DNA from: Absidia repens
Lineage: Eukaryota; Mucoromycota; Mucoromycetes; Mucorales; Cunninghamellaceae
Assembly (NCBI GenBank): GCA_002105175.1
Contig: MCGE01000052.1
Location: forward strand, 62,001-126,000
Length of the DNA: 64,000 nt
Reading direction: 5' to 3'
Below the pieces are notes generated by a model. That model was given only the letters and a program-made list of their open reading frames with translations, was not told the DNA's origin and ran no database searches. The position numbers were made by a program, and so were the translations under genes. Below, one piece after another: positions 23,884-35,475 of this stretch. Position 1 is the first letter of the stretch, and each line of letters begins with the position of its first letter.

Positions 23884-25185
23884 ATGCAGAATTCAACATC
23901 AGTGGAAGAGCAAAAATTACAAGAAGGACTCATTGTCGTTGCGCCTTTACTAAAAAAAATAGCTCACGTAGCAATGGGGGAGACAATAGTGGAATCTCTT
24001 GAAGATCCTGAACAACGTGAGGATTCTGCATTTGAAAGGACATTATGTGCTACTTGGGATCTTAGCACTGTTCTGGACTATGCCATTGTTTTGTATCAAG
24101 CTCATCTATCACGTATGCTCTTAAAAGTAAGTTATAGTGGGATGGCTAATACGTTTTGAGTGTTTAATTTTTACGAGTTGTTTTTTTTAGGTCGCAACTC
24201 TTACCTGCCGATCAAGGACTCGTGAGCTCGCTTTGGAATTCTTGCCAATTTATCTTGTCATTATGACAAAATTGGCTCCGATATGGTTCATGATATTGAT
24301 ATTTTCAAATTATGTCGTTCTATTTTATGGCATGAAAATGATGCACGCGTACTTCTTGAAACCATGAGGTAAGGGAAGCGCTGTCCTATAGCTGTCTTTT
24401 GATTTTAGTTAGCCTCTCTTTCTGAATACCCTTTTTTTTTTTTTTTTTTTTTTGCTTTAATATTTTCTGAATACCAATACAGGCTGCTGTCCAGTTTTTA
24501 TTCACATGGAATGACAAGTAGCACAGAAGACCAAAAAGGAACCAATGGATTAATATTTTTGTTGAAGCCAACCAACGATATATTGCCATCTGTGATTCAC
24601 CAAATAACGGTAATCACGACCAACACATTGCACACCGAGTTGTTACTCTCTAGTCTGCAGCTTTTGGCACATATTACACAATTTCTTTGTCACCTTGGTG
24701 ATAATGACATTACTGAAAACCCAGCCATGACGAATGATGATGCTGATACTGAAATCAAGCGTGTAATGGCACTAGCACTAGCACTAATGAAGCAGTATCA
24801 AGTAGAAAAGTTGATTGACTGGGGATTGGATCGTTTGGAAGAACAAAGTCGTGGTGTGGGCATCGGGATGGGACTTAATCGAAGCATTGCCATTCATGTA
24901 ATGTACCTTTTATGGCTTTTCTTTCACCATGATCTAGTTGCGCTAGATAATGATCCAGGTAAAAATTAGTTTTATATCATGTTTATTCAATTATTAACAC
25001 TTGGTCATTTCCGCCAATCAGGACGAGCAATACGTCCCAACGATGATATTTTGACACGGCGGTTGAAGCCCTCTATGCAAGCCATTGTTGAATATATACA
25101 ACAAGAGGACGAATTTGATAAATCATCTGATGACAAAGAAATTGAACAATTAGCTGAGGCACTTGGCCAGTTTACTATCATCTAA
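23884..25185 (+). CDS. SAAL1-like armadillo-type protein, with an apparent one-base frameshift
   Basis: Four exons (23884-24126, 24191-24368, 24483-24958, 25022-25185). Similarity to SAAL1 (serum amyloid A-like 1) rests on ATWDLSTVLDYAIVL, SRTRELAL followed by GILANLSCHYDKIGSDMV, and ARVLLETMRLLSSFYSHGM. Exon 2 is 178 nt where 179 is required: VATLTCRSRTRELAL and GILANLSC are in different frames, the break lying at TTTGG near 24233-24237 (a GG/GGG length difference would repair it). Splice phases on both sides support the corrected frame. The protein would be about 353 residues. The N-terminal edge is uncertain; ATG at 23884 is the first in frame after a stop. Confidence 0.7.
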
Positions 25186-25248
25186 GTCCTTTTAATAAAT
25201 AAGAAATAAATCAAGTCACCTACGGCATATATCATATTATTTTCATTA

Positions 25249-25390
25249 CAGTCTACAACATTTTTAAGCTTCAATTGAGACAAATGCAGTTTTTTAGACG
25301 ATTAGGACGTAGACAGAATTATTTCTTACCCACCCCAATTTATTTTTTTGATTTATTTTACATCTGTCTCGATTTAAAGTTAATAATCTG
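25249..25390. repeat. MITE-like element with TA target-site duplication
   Basis: Imperfect terminal inverted repeats: the left end runs from CAGT through CTTCAATTGAGACAAATG, and the right end, on the minus strand, reads CAGATTATTAAC then TTTAAATCGAGACAGATG. TA dinucleotides lie immediately outside both ends (25247-25248, 25391-25392), as expected for Tc1/mariner-type insertions. Too short (142 bp) to code for a transposase. Related ends occur near 49995-50224 and 59600-59762. Confidence 0.65.
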
Positions 25391-25488
25391 TATTTATAGA
25401 ATTTACCCCTGGCAACGCGATATGACACTTGTAAATATTCATTGTCCGCATTCTATGTTTATTTTACTTTTCTCATCTGCATCCATCC

Positions 25489-25856
25489 ATGTCAGCAAGC
25501 AAAAATATTGTGCTTACTTTGTTTTCTTCTAGAACCTGTTCTCTATGCTCCACTGCAAAGGACTCGATATTGAAGGCTCAGCAAAAGGTAAACAGGGATA
25601 CAAGTAAAAGAAATTATTTGGTCAAAAGGTTTTGCTAAACTAAATTCAATTCTTTACCCACAAGGTTCCATTCCAGCTAAATGTATTGGACATTCATGAA
25701 AAAGAATGCCCAAAAGATTTGGCTGATCGATATATGTTTGATATCCCAGTTGTTCATTTAAATAATGAGTTCCTGGTACAGCACAGAGTTCCTCAAGATA
25801 AGTTAGTTGAGGCTTTACAAAAATACCAAGTCACTGGCAAAGTAGAAAAAATTTAG
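25489..25856 (+). CDS. Small glutaredoxin-like protein (YDR286C/C5orf63 type)
   Basis: Two exons (25489-25587, 25665-25856) encode 96 residues. The thioredoxin-fold pattern is LTLFSSRTCSLC with a CxxC near the N-terminus, then VPFQLNVLDI, then YMFDIPVVHLNNEFLVQHRV containing the cis-Pro. This matches the short glutaredoxin-like family (DUF836) found from yeast YDR286C to human C5orf63, whose substrate is not well defined. Lies close downstream of the SAAL1-like gene on the same strand, with the MITE-like element between them inside the promoter region. Confidence 0.85.
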
Positions 25857-26025
25857 AAATCACAATATCACTCGATACAATATAATTGGAGACAATAAAA
25901 AAAATCACAATATCATAAACCTTATCATTTTATTTTGATGTAATACTACGATACAACTATGTTACTCTACTACTGTGAATAAATTCCATATATACTATTT
26001 TTTTATTCGTTTTTCTTTTTTCTTT

Positions 26026-27700
26026 TTACAAATCGGCTTGATCCAAGCTATGGTTTTTTCTACGGTCCGCCATAAACTGATCCACCAAAGTATTGTACAT
26101 ACCATCATGCAAAGTCTTGACTTTTTTGTGGTGCTCATGTAATCGAACCAGTTCATCTTGTACTTGCACGACTTGTGATTGTAATGCTATTGATGAGTTT
26201 TCATTCTGTGAAAAAAAAAGGCTGGTTAATTTTCAGTTATCATGCTATTAATGATCTTCTGCTCTGTGAAACACAATTACCTCAATAGAAATTAGTTCAT
26301 CTTTGACCTGCTTTACAGGCATCATTTCACATGGCACTGAGGATCCCGAATCGATTAGTTGTAGCTGCTGCGTCAAATCATGCTGTGTGTTGGATAATTG
26401 TTGTGTTACGCCTTGTTTGCGTTCCTCGTCAACGGATACGATAGAACGCTTGAATGATTTCCAAGGCATGGGCGTGGATTTGTGCTGGGTGGCGCCGGTC
26501 AACAACTCATTGGGTCGCAATATACAAGATACATGAGATACTGGGCCTTTGTGGCTTTCAAATTTACGTAGCGATTGTCGGCTTGCTACATCCCATACAA
26601 TACAATTGCCATCTTCCGAACCAGATATCAATATTGTTCCATCAAAAGATAAGCTTAGTGAATGAATCAAACCTCTATAAAACCATACAATATTTAAGAA
26701 AATGTAAATTGTTAGTGATATTATCTTTTGCCCGGGGAATCAATCCTTACGTGTGCCCGGAAAACATTGAACCCAAAGAGGACGAAGACGCACCAGACGA
26801 GCTATGAACACCTACGGCTTCCACTTTTCCTAAGCCGCCTAGACTTTGGGCAGCATTGTATGTCTGTTGTTGTCGTCGTTTATACAAATCGACAGAATAG
26901 ATGTCGTTTCCACAAGCAGCAAATAGTATCGTTTCGGAGGGGTTGATGGCAATGCATGATACCGCTTTAGGAAACAAAAAGGTTGTCAATAGTTCACCTG
27001 TAGCAAGATCCCATAACTAAAACACGATTGGCTTAGTAGGTAAAATTTTCAGGTAGTATTTGTTTTCCTTCAGAATTTGCCATACCTTAACAGTAAAATC
27101 CAAGCTTGAAGTGTATACACGGGCCGTAGATAAATTTCCCAAACCGATACAAACGTCGGTGACAGGTAGAGTATGATCAGACCATGAGTATAGTGTACTA
27201 GGGCGAGCGTCGGCGTCGGTTTCTGAGCATAATAACTGAGCGATCAGCCAGACATTGACTGTAGCATCATCGCCGACAGTGATCAGTGCCGAATCATCGT
27301 TCGAAAAAACTAGGCGGTGAATTTGGCGGTAATGAGCGTCGAATACACGTTTTAAGTGCCCAGTAGCTGTGTGCCAGATATAAACACGTCCCGTTGTTGT
27401 CGCGCCGGCTACGTACTGACCTTGGTTGGACGCGGCAATAGTGATGATTTTTTCAGGTGTCAACATTTTGTGAGCAATGTGATCCCGACGCCAATCATAT
27501 ACATGCAGTGTAGCTCTGTCAACTTGTGCGGTGATAAAAGATCCAACTTGCAAAGGAGCGCCTGGCCGAGGGACCAGACAAAGACCACCCTTATTGGATA
27601 TACTTTGCTTAAACGAAAATAAAGTGGAACCAGAACGGATATCCCATACGTAAATAGTGGAATCTGTATTGGAAGCGGTGACAGCAATCTCAGTAAACAT
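26026..27700 (-). CDS. IPI3/WDR18 homologue: Ipi3/WDR18 WD-repeat ribosome-biogenesis protein
   Basis: Four exons (27700-27086, 27016-26751, 26674-26281, 26205-26026) give 484 residues. WD repeats are seen at TASNTDSTIYVWDIRSG, VAGATTTGRVYIWHTATGHL, LITVGDDATVNVW, SLDFTVKLWDLATGELL and LISGSEDGNCIVWDVASR. SWSDHTLPVTDVCIGLG and ARVYTSSLDFTVK are WDR18-specific blocks. The C-terminus is a coiled coil (QVVQVQDELVRLHEHHKK). Ipi3 works with Rix1, Ipi1 and Rea1 in pre-60S maturation and in replication licensing in yeast. Start at MFTEIAVTAS; the open frame upstream is hydrophobic non-family sequence. Divergent from the bHLH gene. Confidence 0.92.
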
Positions 27701-27793
27701 GAAAAAAGACGAGAATAACAGAAGAGAAAAAAAAGCAATGCAGCACAGGATGAAGACAAATAGAATCAGTCGACTAAGCCACGGGTGAAAATG

Positions 27794-27799
27794 CACGTG
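27794..27799. promoter_or_regulatory. Palindromic E-box (CACGTG) in the Ipi3/bHLH divergent promoter
   Basis: CACGTG lies 94 bases upstream of the Ipi3 start codon and about 195 bases upstream of the bHLH start codon. A CCAAT-box-like GATTGG occurs near 27852. CACGTG is the preferred site of MITF/USF-type bHLH proteins, which makes feedback by the neighbouring gene possible but untested. Confidence 0.4.
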
Positions 27800-27994
27800 C
27801 CAGCAAAAGGGGTCATAGTTCGGTGTTTCCAAGCAAATTGCCATAGCAACATGATTGGTTAATAAGCGTGGGAAACAAAAAAAATAACCAGTGACTCTCA
27901 CTTTCAGCTTTGTCCAGGTTATATCGCATTGCTCCTCATACTTTTATAGGTTCCTTCCTTTTATCTTTATACCTTATTCTCGTCTTTTTGTCCT

Positions 27995-29135
27995 ATGAAC
28001 TCTCCCTGTGATAAAGACCCCGGTCATAGCGGCTATTCTAGTGCCGAAGAAATAACGCAAATGGATTCTGCGTTGCACCAAGAAGGACTTGGTATTCATC
28101 AAGACGAACGTCTAGGTTTCGACGATTTCGATGGCGATATCAGTGACTCTTCAATACCACCAGCAACGTCAAATAGCACCACTTTTTCTGAAACCACTCC
28201 GTCAGCTACTTCTCAACCTCTTTTCCTAAACTTCACTTCTGACTTATCGCCGCAGAAAACTAACCGAAGTCCAAACAATAGAAAAAGGCAGACCGCTTAC
28301 CGGGTGAACGGTGTCAATATTTTAAACAGGTAATTTTTTAAAATTTTCGCTGTCCCAGGACCTTTTTTTTTTATTGGATATTTACTCAAACCGTCCTCAG
28401 AAACAATATTGATAGCAAAACAGCAATTGAACGAATTAAAAAGCGCCGAGAAAATCATAATTATGTTGAGAGACGAAGACGAGATAATATCAATAATACT
28501 ATATTGGAGCTATCACAGATTGTACCGAATGCATTGCAGCCTGATCAAAAGCCAAACAAAGGAAATATCTTGAAATTGACTTTAGATTATGTCAAGGTAG
28601 TCATTCAAAGGAAATGGCATTATCAAAAATAAGTTGCTCACACCTTATCATTCATTTTTGATAGAAATTGCAAGCTGAAAATAAAACTCTAAAAGGTAAT
28701 CAAGAATCTGACTCCACTCTACTCCATCAGCAAACACATTCAGCGCCTTCCTCACCCACCCACTATCATCAGCAACAAGTCATACAAAGCACTTCCTTAC
28801 CAAGCTCACCCATGCATCATCAGCATCATCAACTACAATCTTACCCTCAACAGTCTTCAGGCACCGACTTCGAGCAGACGACTATATCTCCGTCATCCGA
28901 TACCACGGCTTCATCTTCAAGCAAAAAGTTACTCCAGCGTCGACCACAACGACCTTTTTACAATCCTTCTTTACGCCCTTTAAGACCTGTCAATTCTGTA
29001 CCAGTTTTGCATCCTAATCCAGGGCCTAATCCTTCAACTACTGGCACACCTCATTATCTCCCATATCCCCATTTACCCCCACCGCCTCGAATGAGTGGCT
29101 CTGAAAAAATGTATAGTGGCGTTTGTCGATACTAA
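27995..29135 (+). CDS. bHLH (MITF/TFE/USF-type) transcription factor
   Basis: Three exons (27995-28329, 28401-28596, 28665-29135) give 333 residues. The basic region and helix 1 are ERIKKRRENHNYVERRRRDN; helix 2 follows as PNKGNILKLTLDYVKKLQ, continuing into a short heptad-like stretch. The His-Glu-Arg type basic region (N-x-x-E-R-x-R-R-R) predicts binding to E-boxes of the CACGTG class. The N-terminus is acidic and Ser-rich (DDFDGDISDSS), a plausible activation region, and the C-terminus is rich in Gln, His, Ser and Pro. A CACGTG site lies in its own upstream region. Confidence 0.88.
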
Positions 29136-30120
29136 TAGAGAAAAAAAAATTCGGAGTATCTGACGAAAGAGTATTTTTATATTTACTATCATTTGTATTC
29201 AAATAAAAACGCTTTGGCCCTCCGCTGGAGTTTCTGAATTTTAAAAAGAAAAAAAATTACCTGTCTCATTTTTCTGCGCAACCAGATCCTGAAAATAGAA
29301 TATATTTGCTAATCATGGTAAATCAACTCAGATATGATCTTAGTACTTGTAATCTGCGTTGCACATAGAAAAACCAGATGGAGTATTTCCTAATGAGGCA
29401 TCACCTATTTTACCAGCCACTCATAAATATTTAACCGGGGGGAGGTCTGAAGAACGTGATACTGTTGATTTGACGTTATCAACTTAAAGCATTACCTTCT
29501 AAAATCAAAATCATTTGTTCCTTTTTATTTTTGCTTTTGTTATCTTCGCCCATTTACATCTATCATGTATTATTGTATAATTACTGTGCCATAGCATTAG
29601 CACATATCATGACTGGTATATGATATGATAATTAATCTATTGTACACTGTATAGAATGTGATATAATAAAATAAGATAAGCGGTACTCTATAAGTAGTAG
29701 AGTATTCTTCAGGGAAGGAGAGGATAAATTAAAGCAAGTTGAATTGTTCTATGATTAGTCCAAAGTCATCATTAGAAGAGAAATACCATGCTACCAATGC
29801 TAATGATGGTAGTTGCTTTGAAAGGAAGACAGGATCACTATGTTTTCTTGCTATCATGGGAAGAGTAAGTAATCTTGCTGCAATTGTTGAATATTAACTG
29901 CTGCTGTCCATCTCACTTAAATCCTTATGCCACTCAGTGATACAAAAAAAAAAAAAAACGCACACATAATTTCTGTCCCACCATAGTCAACTGTAGAATT
30001 TCTTTATTTCATACAAAATAATAATAGTAATAATAATAATAATAATAATATTAATGATAAATAGTCACTTTTTATTCAGAAAAAAAAAAAAAGGGAAATG
30101 ATGTAAACTAAACAATTTTG
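29136..30120. other. Gene-free interval between bHLH and Skn7 genes
   Basis: Convergent 3' flanks. Holds a block (about 29440-29640) repeated at 59800-59960, a poly-A run (29942-29958) and an AAT trinucleotide stretch (30019-30052). No gene is supported. Confidence 0.55.
29440..29640. repeat. Dispersed repeat D, copy 1
   Basis: Shares GAAGAACGTGA and a longer AT-rich block (CATTTACATCTATCATG then ATTATTGTATAATTACTGT then CCATAGCATTAGCA) with 59800-59960, in the same order and orientation. Origin unknown. Confidence 0.5.
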
Positions 30121-32821
30121 CTATTTTGGAGTTTCGGTGTTGTAAAATGCATTGGAAGTATTGCTAGGAATGTGTATAGGATAAGGTTGTTGTTGCTGTT
30201 GAGGTAGACCATTATTTGGTAATGTATTTAACGCCAAAGGAAACGGGTAAGAAGTTGGTGGCGCTATTGAAAATGCATGCGGTGCAGCTGCTGACGTTGA
30301 TGTAGTCGATGAAGCAGCGCTAGAATTTACAGTGGGTTGTGGTTGTGGTGCAATGTCGGCATCGTCCACACTCGTATGTTGTGGTAGTAATTGTAAATTA
30401 GCTGTAGCTGCAGTCGAGGTTGACGTATTAGCGTTAGGCGTGGAGGAGGCGGAGGAGGAGGAAGAGGAGGAGTTGGATGTGGAGGACGGGGAAGACTTGG
30501 CTTGAGATTGCGTAGGTGGTGGAGGTAAGCCCAGCATACCTAAAGGCCGAGGAATAGCTTGTTCTACGCCTTGTACCCTATGGACCCGTTGGATTGCCTT
30601 GAGATGAGCACAATATTTCTCCAGCATACTATAAAGTGTTTTCTTTGAGAATGGTTTTGGGAGAATGTCAGTCATACCACTGCCAATGTACTGCATAATA
30701 TCATTGTCGGTAAAGTTCGAGGTCATGGAAATAATCGGGGTGAGGGCATCATATTGTCGAATATTCCTTGTGGCAGAGATTCCATCCAAATTTGGCATGA
30801 CAATATCCTAAGTGAAAAATAAGTCAGCATCTTTTTTTCTTGAACATATAACAAATTTCAACTTACCATCAAAATAAGATCGTATTTTTCTAATCCCATT
30901 TTACGTAATGCTTCTACACCATCTTTGGCCAAATCAATAGAACAGCCAATCACTTGTAAGAGTTTGCCACTGAGATCACGATAGACGGAATCATCATCAA
31001 CAAGTAATACACGAGGGGGGACGGTCCAGCCGGCGATATTCATCTTTCTTTTTAAACTTATAGCAGCATTCGTTGTTTGTATTTCATCTGACGCAGACAT
31101 CATGTTGTTGTTGACAGGTCGAGCAGATGATGATGATGATGGTGATATTGATGCTGATGTAGGATTCAATGCGCTATTGTTGTTTTGTTGCTGTGACAAT
31201 GAATGTAATGTTTGATGCTGTTGTTGAATATTGTTTCGATCTGAATCTTGTTGAGATGATGAGGAAGGTTCTGAAGGTGTAATTTCAAATGCGGGTTTAT
31301 TGTCACGGACTGTTGTATTTGATGATAACCGCCCCAAAGTTACAAAAGTCAATCCATCGCCTGTCTTTAGAGGTGATCCAATCAAACTGCCTGCATTCAT
31401 ACTGGCAGCAGCAGCAGCAGCACTGGCGGTAACATTGAGATGAGGTTGTTGACTAGGAATAATAAGAGGTACTGAAGATGCCATATTGTTTCTGTTACTG
31501 TCGTTGCTTTCGGGAGTAGTAGATGATGAAGTACTAGGCATTGGTGGTGGTACAGACGTAACTGGTGCAAAGGAAGGTGGTTGTGTGGAGGTCAGATGGA
31601 TTGTTGGAATTGGTTGATTTGGTGAGTCCATGATTTGATCTTCAGGCTGTTTGTTCATAATATTCATTTGCCAATGAGACTGTAGCTGGTGCGTAATACG
31701 ATCGAGTTGGTCCGCGTTTGATCGAGAGACTGTAATATATGAATCCAATAGAGCTTGTATATCCAAAACATGTGCGGAAGAATCTTCAGTAGATGTTTCT
31801 AATAAACAGTAATACTTGGTCAGTAAGCTAGTCAGTTAATGGAAAATTTCACATTTGTATACCTTTTTCTCGTGCAGCATAATTTTTCAAAAATTCTTGT
31901 ATCATATTGTCCTTAGTTTGCATCTGTTTACCCAAATCCATAAGTTCTTGTAAGATAAGAGAATCTGTGCTGTTAAGTTGTTGCAAATGTTTCTCCATTT
32001 CGGTCCGAGAGTGCTGAAGTTCTTTGATTTGTAATTGCAGATGTTGAGTCACCTTTTTCATTTCTTCAATATATGCCGAGCTTGTTGAGTCTATAATTGC
32101 TGGGTGTTGTTGGCGCCGAGTGATGTTAGAGTCACCTGTCAAATTGTTCGTAGTAGATACATTCATTGGTTCATCATTCCAGGTTGTTGCTGCTGGTTGA
32201 GGTACTTCTTCTTTTTTCGCTTTGCCCGGAGTCTTGCGTCGGATTTCTTCAAGCAGGTCCCTACGATCCCTCATGAATCTTGGATGTACAAATTCCCAAG
32301 CCTAAAATAAAAAGTCGCTTAATATTGGTTTTTTTTTTGGGGGGGGCCTTTTTAGTAAGTATTACCTGATCACCATAAGGCTTATGTCCGTCATCAGCAT
32401 TTCGTACTTTGTGGAAGTCGTACTTGTTTAGTTGTCGCACAAAGCTCGCAAAGTTGCAGTGTTTAAAGTGTTTTGGCAAGATAGTTTTCGAGAATTCATT
32501 CGTATCCTTCACAATAAAAGTAGTTCCATCGGATCCCCAGCAAAAAGTATTCTTGAAGGCTTTGTTTTCAAGCATCCTAAATAAAAGCAATAAGGGGCAA
32601 ACAAGATTAGAGATGAATCCTACCTATAATCATATAGTATGTTTTTACCTAAATAATTTTTGAATGAATTCAGGGACAGAACCAGTACCATCACTATTTT
32701 TGGTGCTTGCTTTCCCACCGGCTTTTCTGTTGCTTGGTCCAGACATAGTCGGTTTTTCTTGTTTTGGTTGAGTAAGAGCACAGGGTGGAGATGGGTACCC
32801 CTTGAAGTTTGACTGGTCCAT
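30121..32821 (-). CDS. SKN7 homologue: Skn7/Prr1-type HSF-domain response regulator
   Basis: Five exons (32821-32649, 32576-32366, 32301-31863, 31798-30867, 30807-30121) give 813 residues. An HSF-type DNA-binding domain occupies about residues 50-155 (SVPEFIQKLF, FCWGSDGTTFIV, NFASFVRQLNKYDFHKV, WEFVHPRFMRDR), then a coiled coil (YIEEMKKVTQHLQLQIKELQ). A receiver domain spans about 537-650: VLLVDDDSVYRDL, phosphoacceptor Asp586 in LMDIVMPNLDG, TSNF, and Lys in LPKPF. Skn7 is the nuclear output of the fungal osmotic and oxidative phosphorelay. The C-terminal 150 residues are Ser/Pro/Gln-rich. An intron falls exactly before the phosphoacceptor codon. Confidence 0.95.
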
Positions 32822-33259
32822 TTGATAGTTGTTGTTTCTGAGTGTTCAAAGACGAATATATAATGACAGATGTGATTTTGCTGATTCGCACAAATAATGG
32901 AGGGTTTGAATATGTATAAGATAAGATATAGAAAGGAATACGAATAAACAGTAAAAAATCGAATGGAAAGCAGTTGAAACTAAAAAAAATAAAAATAAAA
33001 AAACCAACCAACCAAAAAGATAAAATGGAAAAAAAAGTTGAGTTCCAAAAATAGTGAGTTTTCAGTGGGCGTCACTTTGCCTGTCCGCTTCATTAAAATT
33101 GTCCTGCACACAACCATCATCGATCATCACACAATACACCATAAAATATTTTGCTTTTGTACTGAGAATATATACAAAAAATGGGATGTGAATTTTATTA
33201 AATAAAAAAAAAAGCAATAAAAAACATATATATATATATGTATATATAAATTGTATATA
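32822..33259. other. Interval between Skn7 and SF3B4 genes
   Basis: Upstream of Skn7 and downstream of the SF3B4 stop. Contains a (TA)n stretch near 33226-33250 and poly-A runs. No gene seen. Confidence 0.5.
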
Positions 33260-34156
33260 CTAGTAGGAAGCATAATAAGGGGCGGGTGCTCCTGGATATT
33301 GTTGTTGCTGATACTGTTGCTGTTGCTGTTGTTGCTGCTGTTGTTGTTGTTGTTGCTGTTGCTGTTGTTGTTGTTGTTGATCGGCAAATAATCGATGAGG
33401 CATTTGGATGTTCTTTTGACCTTGAGCAGCGAGTAATCGTTCGGCCGCTGATCCATGACGTTCCCCTTTTCCATCCTTCTTGAAGGCGTATGACACACTG
33501 ACCTGTTTGTTCATCAAGAATTGACCATCCATAGCATCTATAGCAGCATCTGATGATTCAAAATTGTCAAAACTAACAAATCCGAAGCCTCGTCCACTAC
33601 CTGTTTCGGGATCACGTGTGATATTGGGGGTTTGGATGATCTGACCGAAGGCACTGAAGGTATCGTAAAGTGCCTTTTCATCAACCTCGGGATCCAAGTT
33701 ACCAATAAATAGCGTTGCACCAACGTCCAGATTCCTTCGATCCGCTGTCGCCTAGTTTCATATAAAAAAAAAAAAGAAAAGGGATGAGTCTCCTCAACCG
33801 ATACACCGTCATCAGTTCGTTTGTCTTACCTTGTTCACTCGTATAGGTTTCCCCCATAACCGTACTTGATTCATTATACGTGCGGCATAATCGGCATCTT
33901 CTTCTGATAGGAATTCGACGAATCCAAAGCCTTGATGTGTTTGAGTGACTCGATCTTTAGGTAAATGGACATTCACTACAGAAAAGCCAGAAAAAAGAGA
34001 AAAAAAAAGTGAGTTTTGGTGTCGTCTTTATTTTTATTTTTACATACCAACGGGACCTGCTTGTAATAAAAGCTCCCACACTAAAGACTCTGAAGCCCTG
34101 GTATCAAGATTTCCTATATATACTGTAGCGTCCTGATTTCTTTCCATATAAGCCAT
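33260..34156 (-). CDS. SF3B4/HSH49 homologue: SF3B4/Hsh49 splicing factor, two RRM domains and polyQ tail
   Basis: Three exons (34156-34048, 33975-33830, 33751-33260) give 248 residues. RRM1 has VYIGNLD (RNP2) and GFGFVEFL (RNP1); RRM2 has [19 protein letters not shown] and [22 protein letters not shown] and [20 protein letters not shown] are SF3B4-specific. The protein is a subunit of SF3b in the U2 snRNP and contacts pre-mRNA near the branch site. The C-terminus carries about 25 glutamines from a CAA/CAG run, where animals have proline-rich sequence. Start at [10 protein letters not shown]; an upstream in-frame codon would add residues unlike the family. Confidence 0.95.
33293..33385. repeat. 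Trinucleotide (CAA/CAG) repeat coding polyglutamine
   Basis: Mixed TTG/CTG triplets on the plus strand code for about 25 Gln in SF3B4 plus a second short QQQQ. Interruptions by both codons suggest it is not a recently expanded pure tract. Confidence 0.85.
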
Positions 34157-34486
34157 TTTGATGTGTAGGATTGTGAAATAGTTTTGTGAGAGAAAATGCT
34201 GACAATGAGGCTTGTTTATTCTTGTAGAAGGCGATTTCAATGCCAGCTTGCTAATGCTTTCAGCGTGACGTTGGAGCCCCGCCGGACTGCGGCCGGTCGC
34301 CTGATCATCTCGCCCAAAACCCCCACCTCACCATGACTGCTGTCTCGCAGGTCGGAGAACGTTTATGTGAGAGGAGGATGTATGAAGCGGAGCTGCCGAA
34401 AAAAAAGGAGAGAAAATTCTTTGAAGACGGAATACTGTACTCTCTACAACACTACTAAATACCGTCGTTGTTATTTTATCGACAGT

Positions 34487-35475
34487 ATGGGAAAAGCCAA
34501 GAAAAAACAACCTATCACACAGCGTTCAAACAAGGAAGGGGTAGGCTTTAAGCACTCAAGAGCCGAAACTGCGAAACTGATTCGACACTTCCATCAGTTA
34601 AATAAACAATTATCACAATGCAAAAGCAACGGGAGCCAGTTGATGGGGAAAGCAGCGTTACTAAATCGAGAAAAGGAACAAAGCATCCGCGAAGAGATGG
34701 ATAAGCTGGGTGGACTCGATTGGTATCAGAAAGCCTCGCAACTCGGCCAAAGCAAAACTCGTGGGGGCGATTCGTCCAAGTGGCTTATCCAAACCCTACG
34801 CTCTAGCTACTGCGCGACTGATATGGAAGAGGCGACAAAACCACTACGGATCCTGGAGGTAGGTGCCGTGGCACCTGACAATTATCAGCAATATGCCAAG
34901 TGGATTAAGGTTGATCCCATCGATCTCAACCCTCAACACGCATCAATTAAAAAGCAGGATTTTCTGACCATGGTACCGCCTAGCTCTCAAGATTTGAAGT
35001 ATGATATTATATCCCTTTCTCTGGTGGTTAATTTTGTGGGTGATTCTGAAGACAGGGGTAAAAATAAAATAAAATTAGAGGGTATTTAGTGTCTCAGTGG
35101 CATTAATTTTTTTTTTTTTTTTTGGTACATACAGGGAAAATGCTTTTGCATACTCGGCATTTTTTATCGTCTGTATCAAATCAAAATAGGCTGCATTATT
35201 TATTCATAGTGCTACCTTTACCTTGCATTGACAATTCCAGGTACATGACACATGACCATTTTACTTCAATGATGATATCCATAGGCTACCAACCTATTCA
35301 TTACCATTTTTCAAACAAGTTGGCCTATTTCCTCTACAAACTAAGAGCTGATCCTCCCCTTGACTACAAAAAACCAACCACCCTAACATGGAAAAAGAAG
35401 ATTCTTCCTGGGAAAGATGGCGGCGGTCGTAATAACTTTTGTATTACTATCGGCAACAACAACAACAACAAATAA
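34487..35475 (+). CDS. BMT2 homologue: Bmt2-type 25S rRNA adenine-N1 methyltransferase
   Basis: Two exons (34487-35057, 35135-35475) give 303 residues. Family blocks are GLDWYQKASQLGQSKTRGGD, LRILEVGAVAPDNY (SAM site), WIKVDPIDLNPQ, LSLVVNFVGDSEDRGKM and LFIVLPLPCIDNSRYM. Yeast Bmt2 makes m1A2142 in 25S rRNA in the nucleolus; the related animal protein is SAMTOR. The N-terminus MGKAKKKQP is basic. The open frame continues upstream to 34367, but MGKAKKK is the family-like start. Divergent from SF3B4. Confidence 0.88.

Noticed and set aside
33286..33483. Plus-strand valine-rich frame antisense to SF3B4
   Set aside because: Shadow of the CAA/CAG polyglutamine repeat on the other strand.
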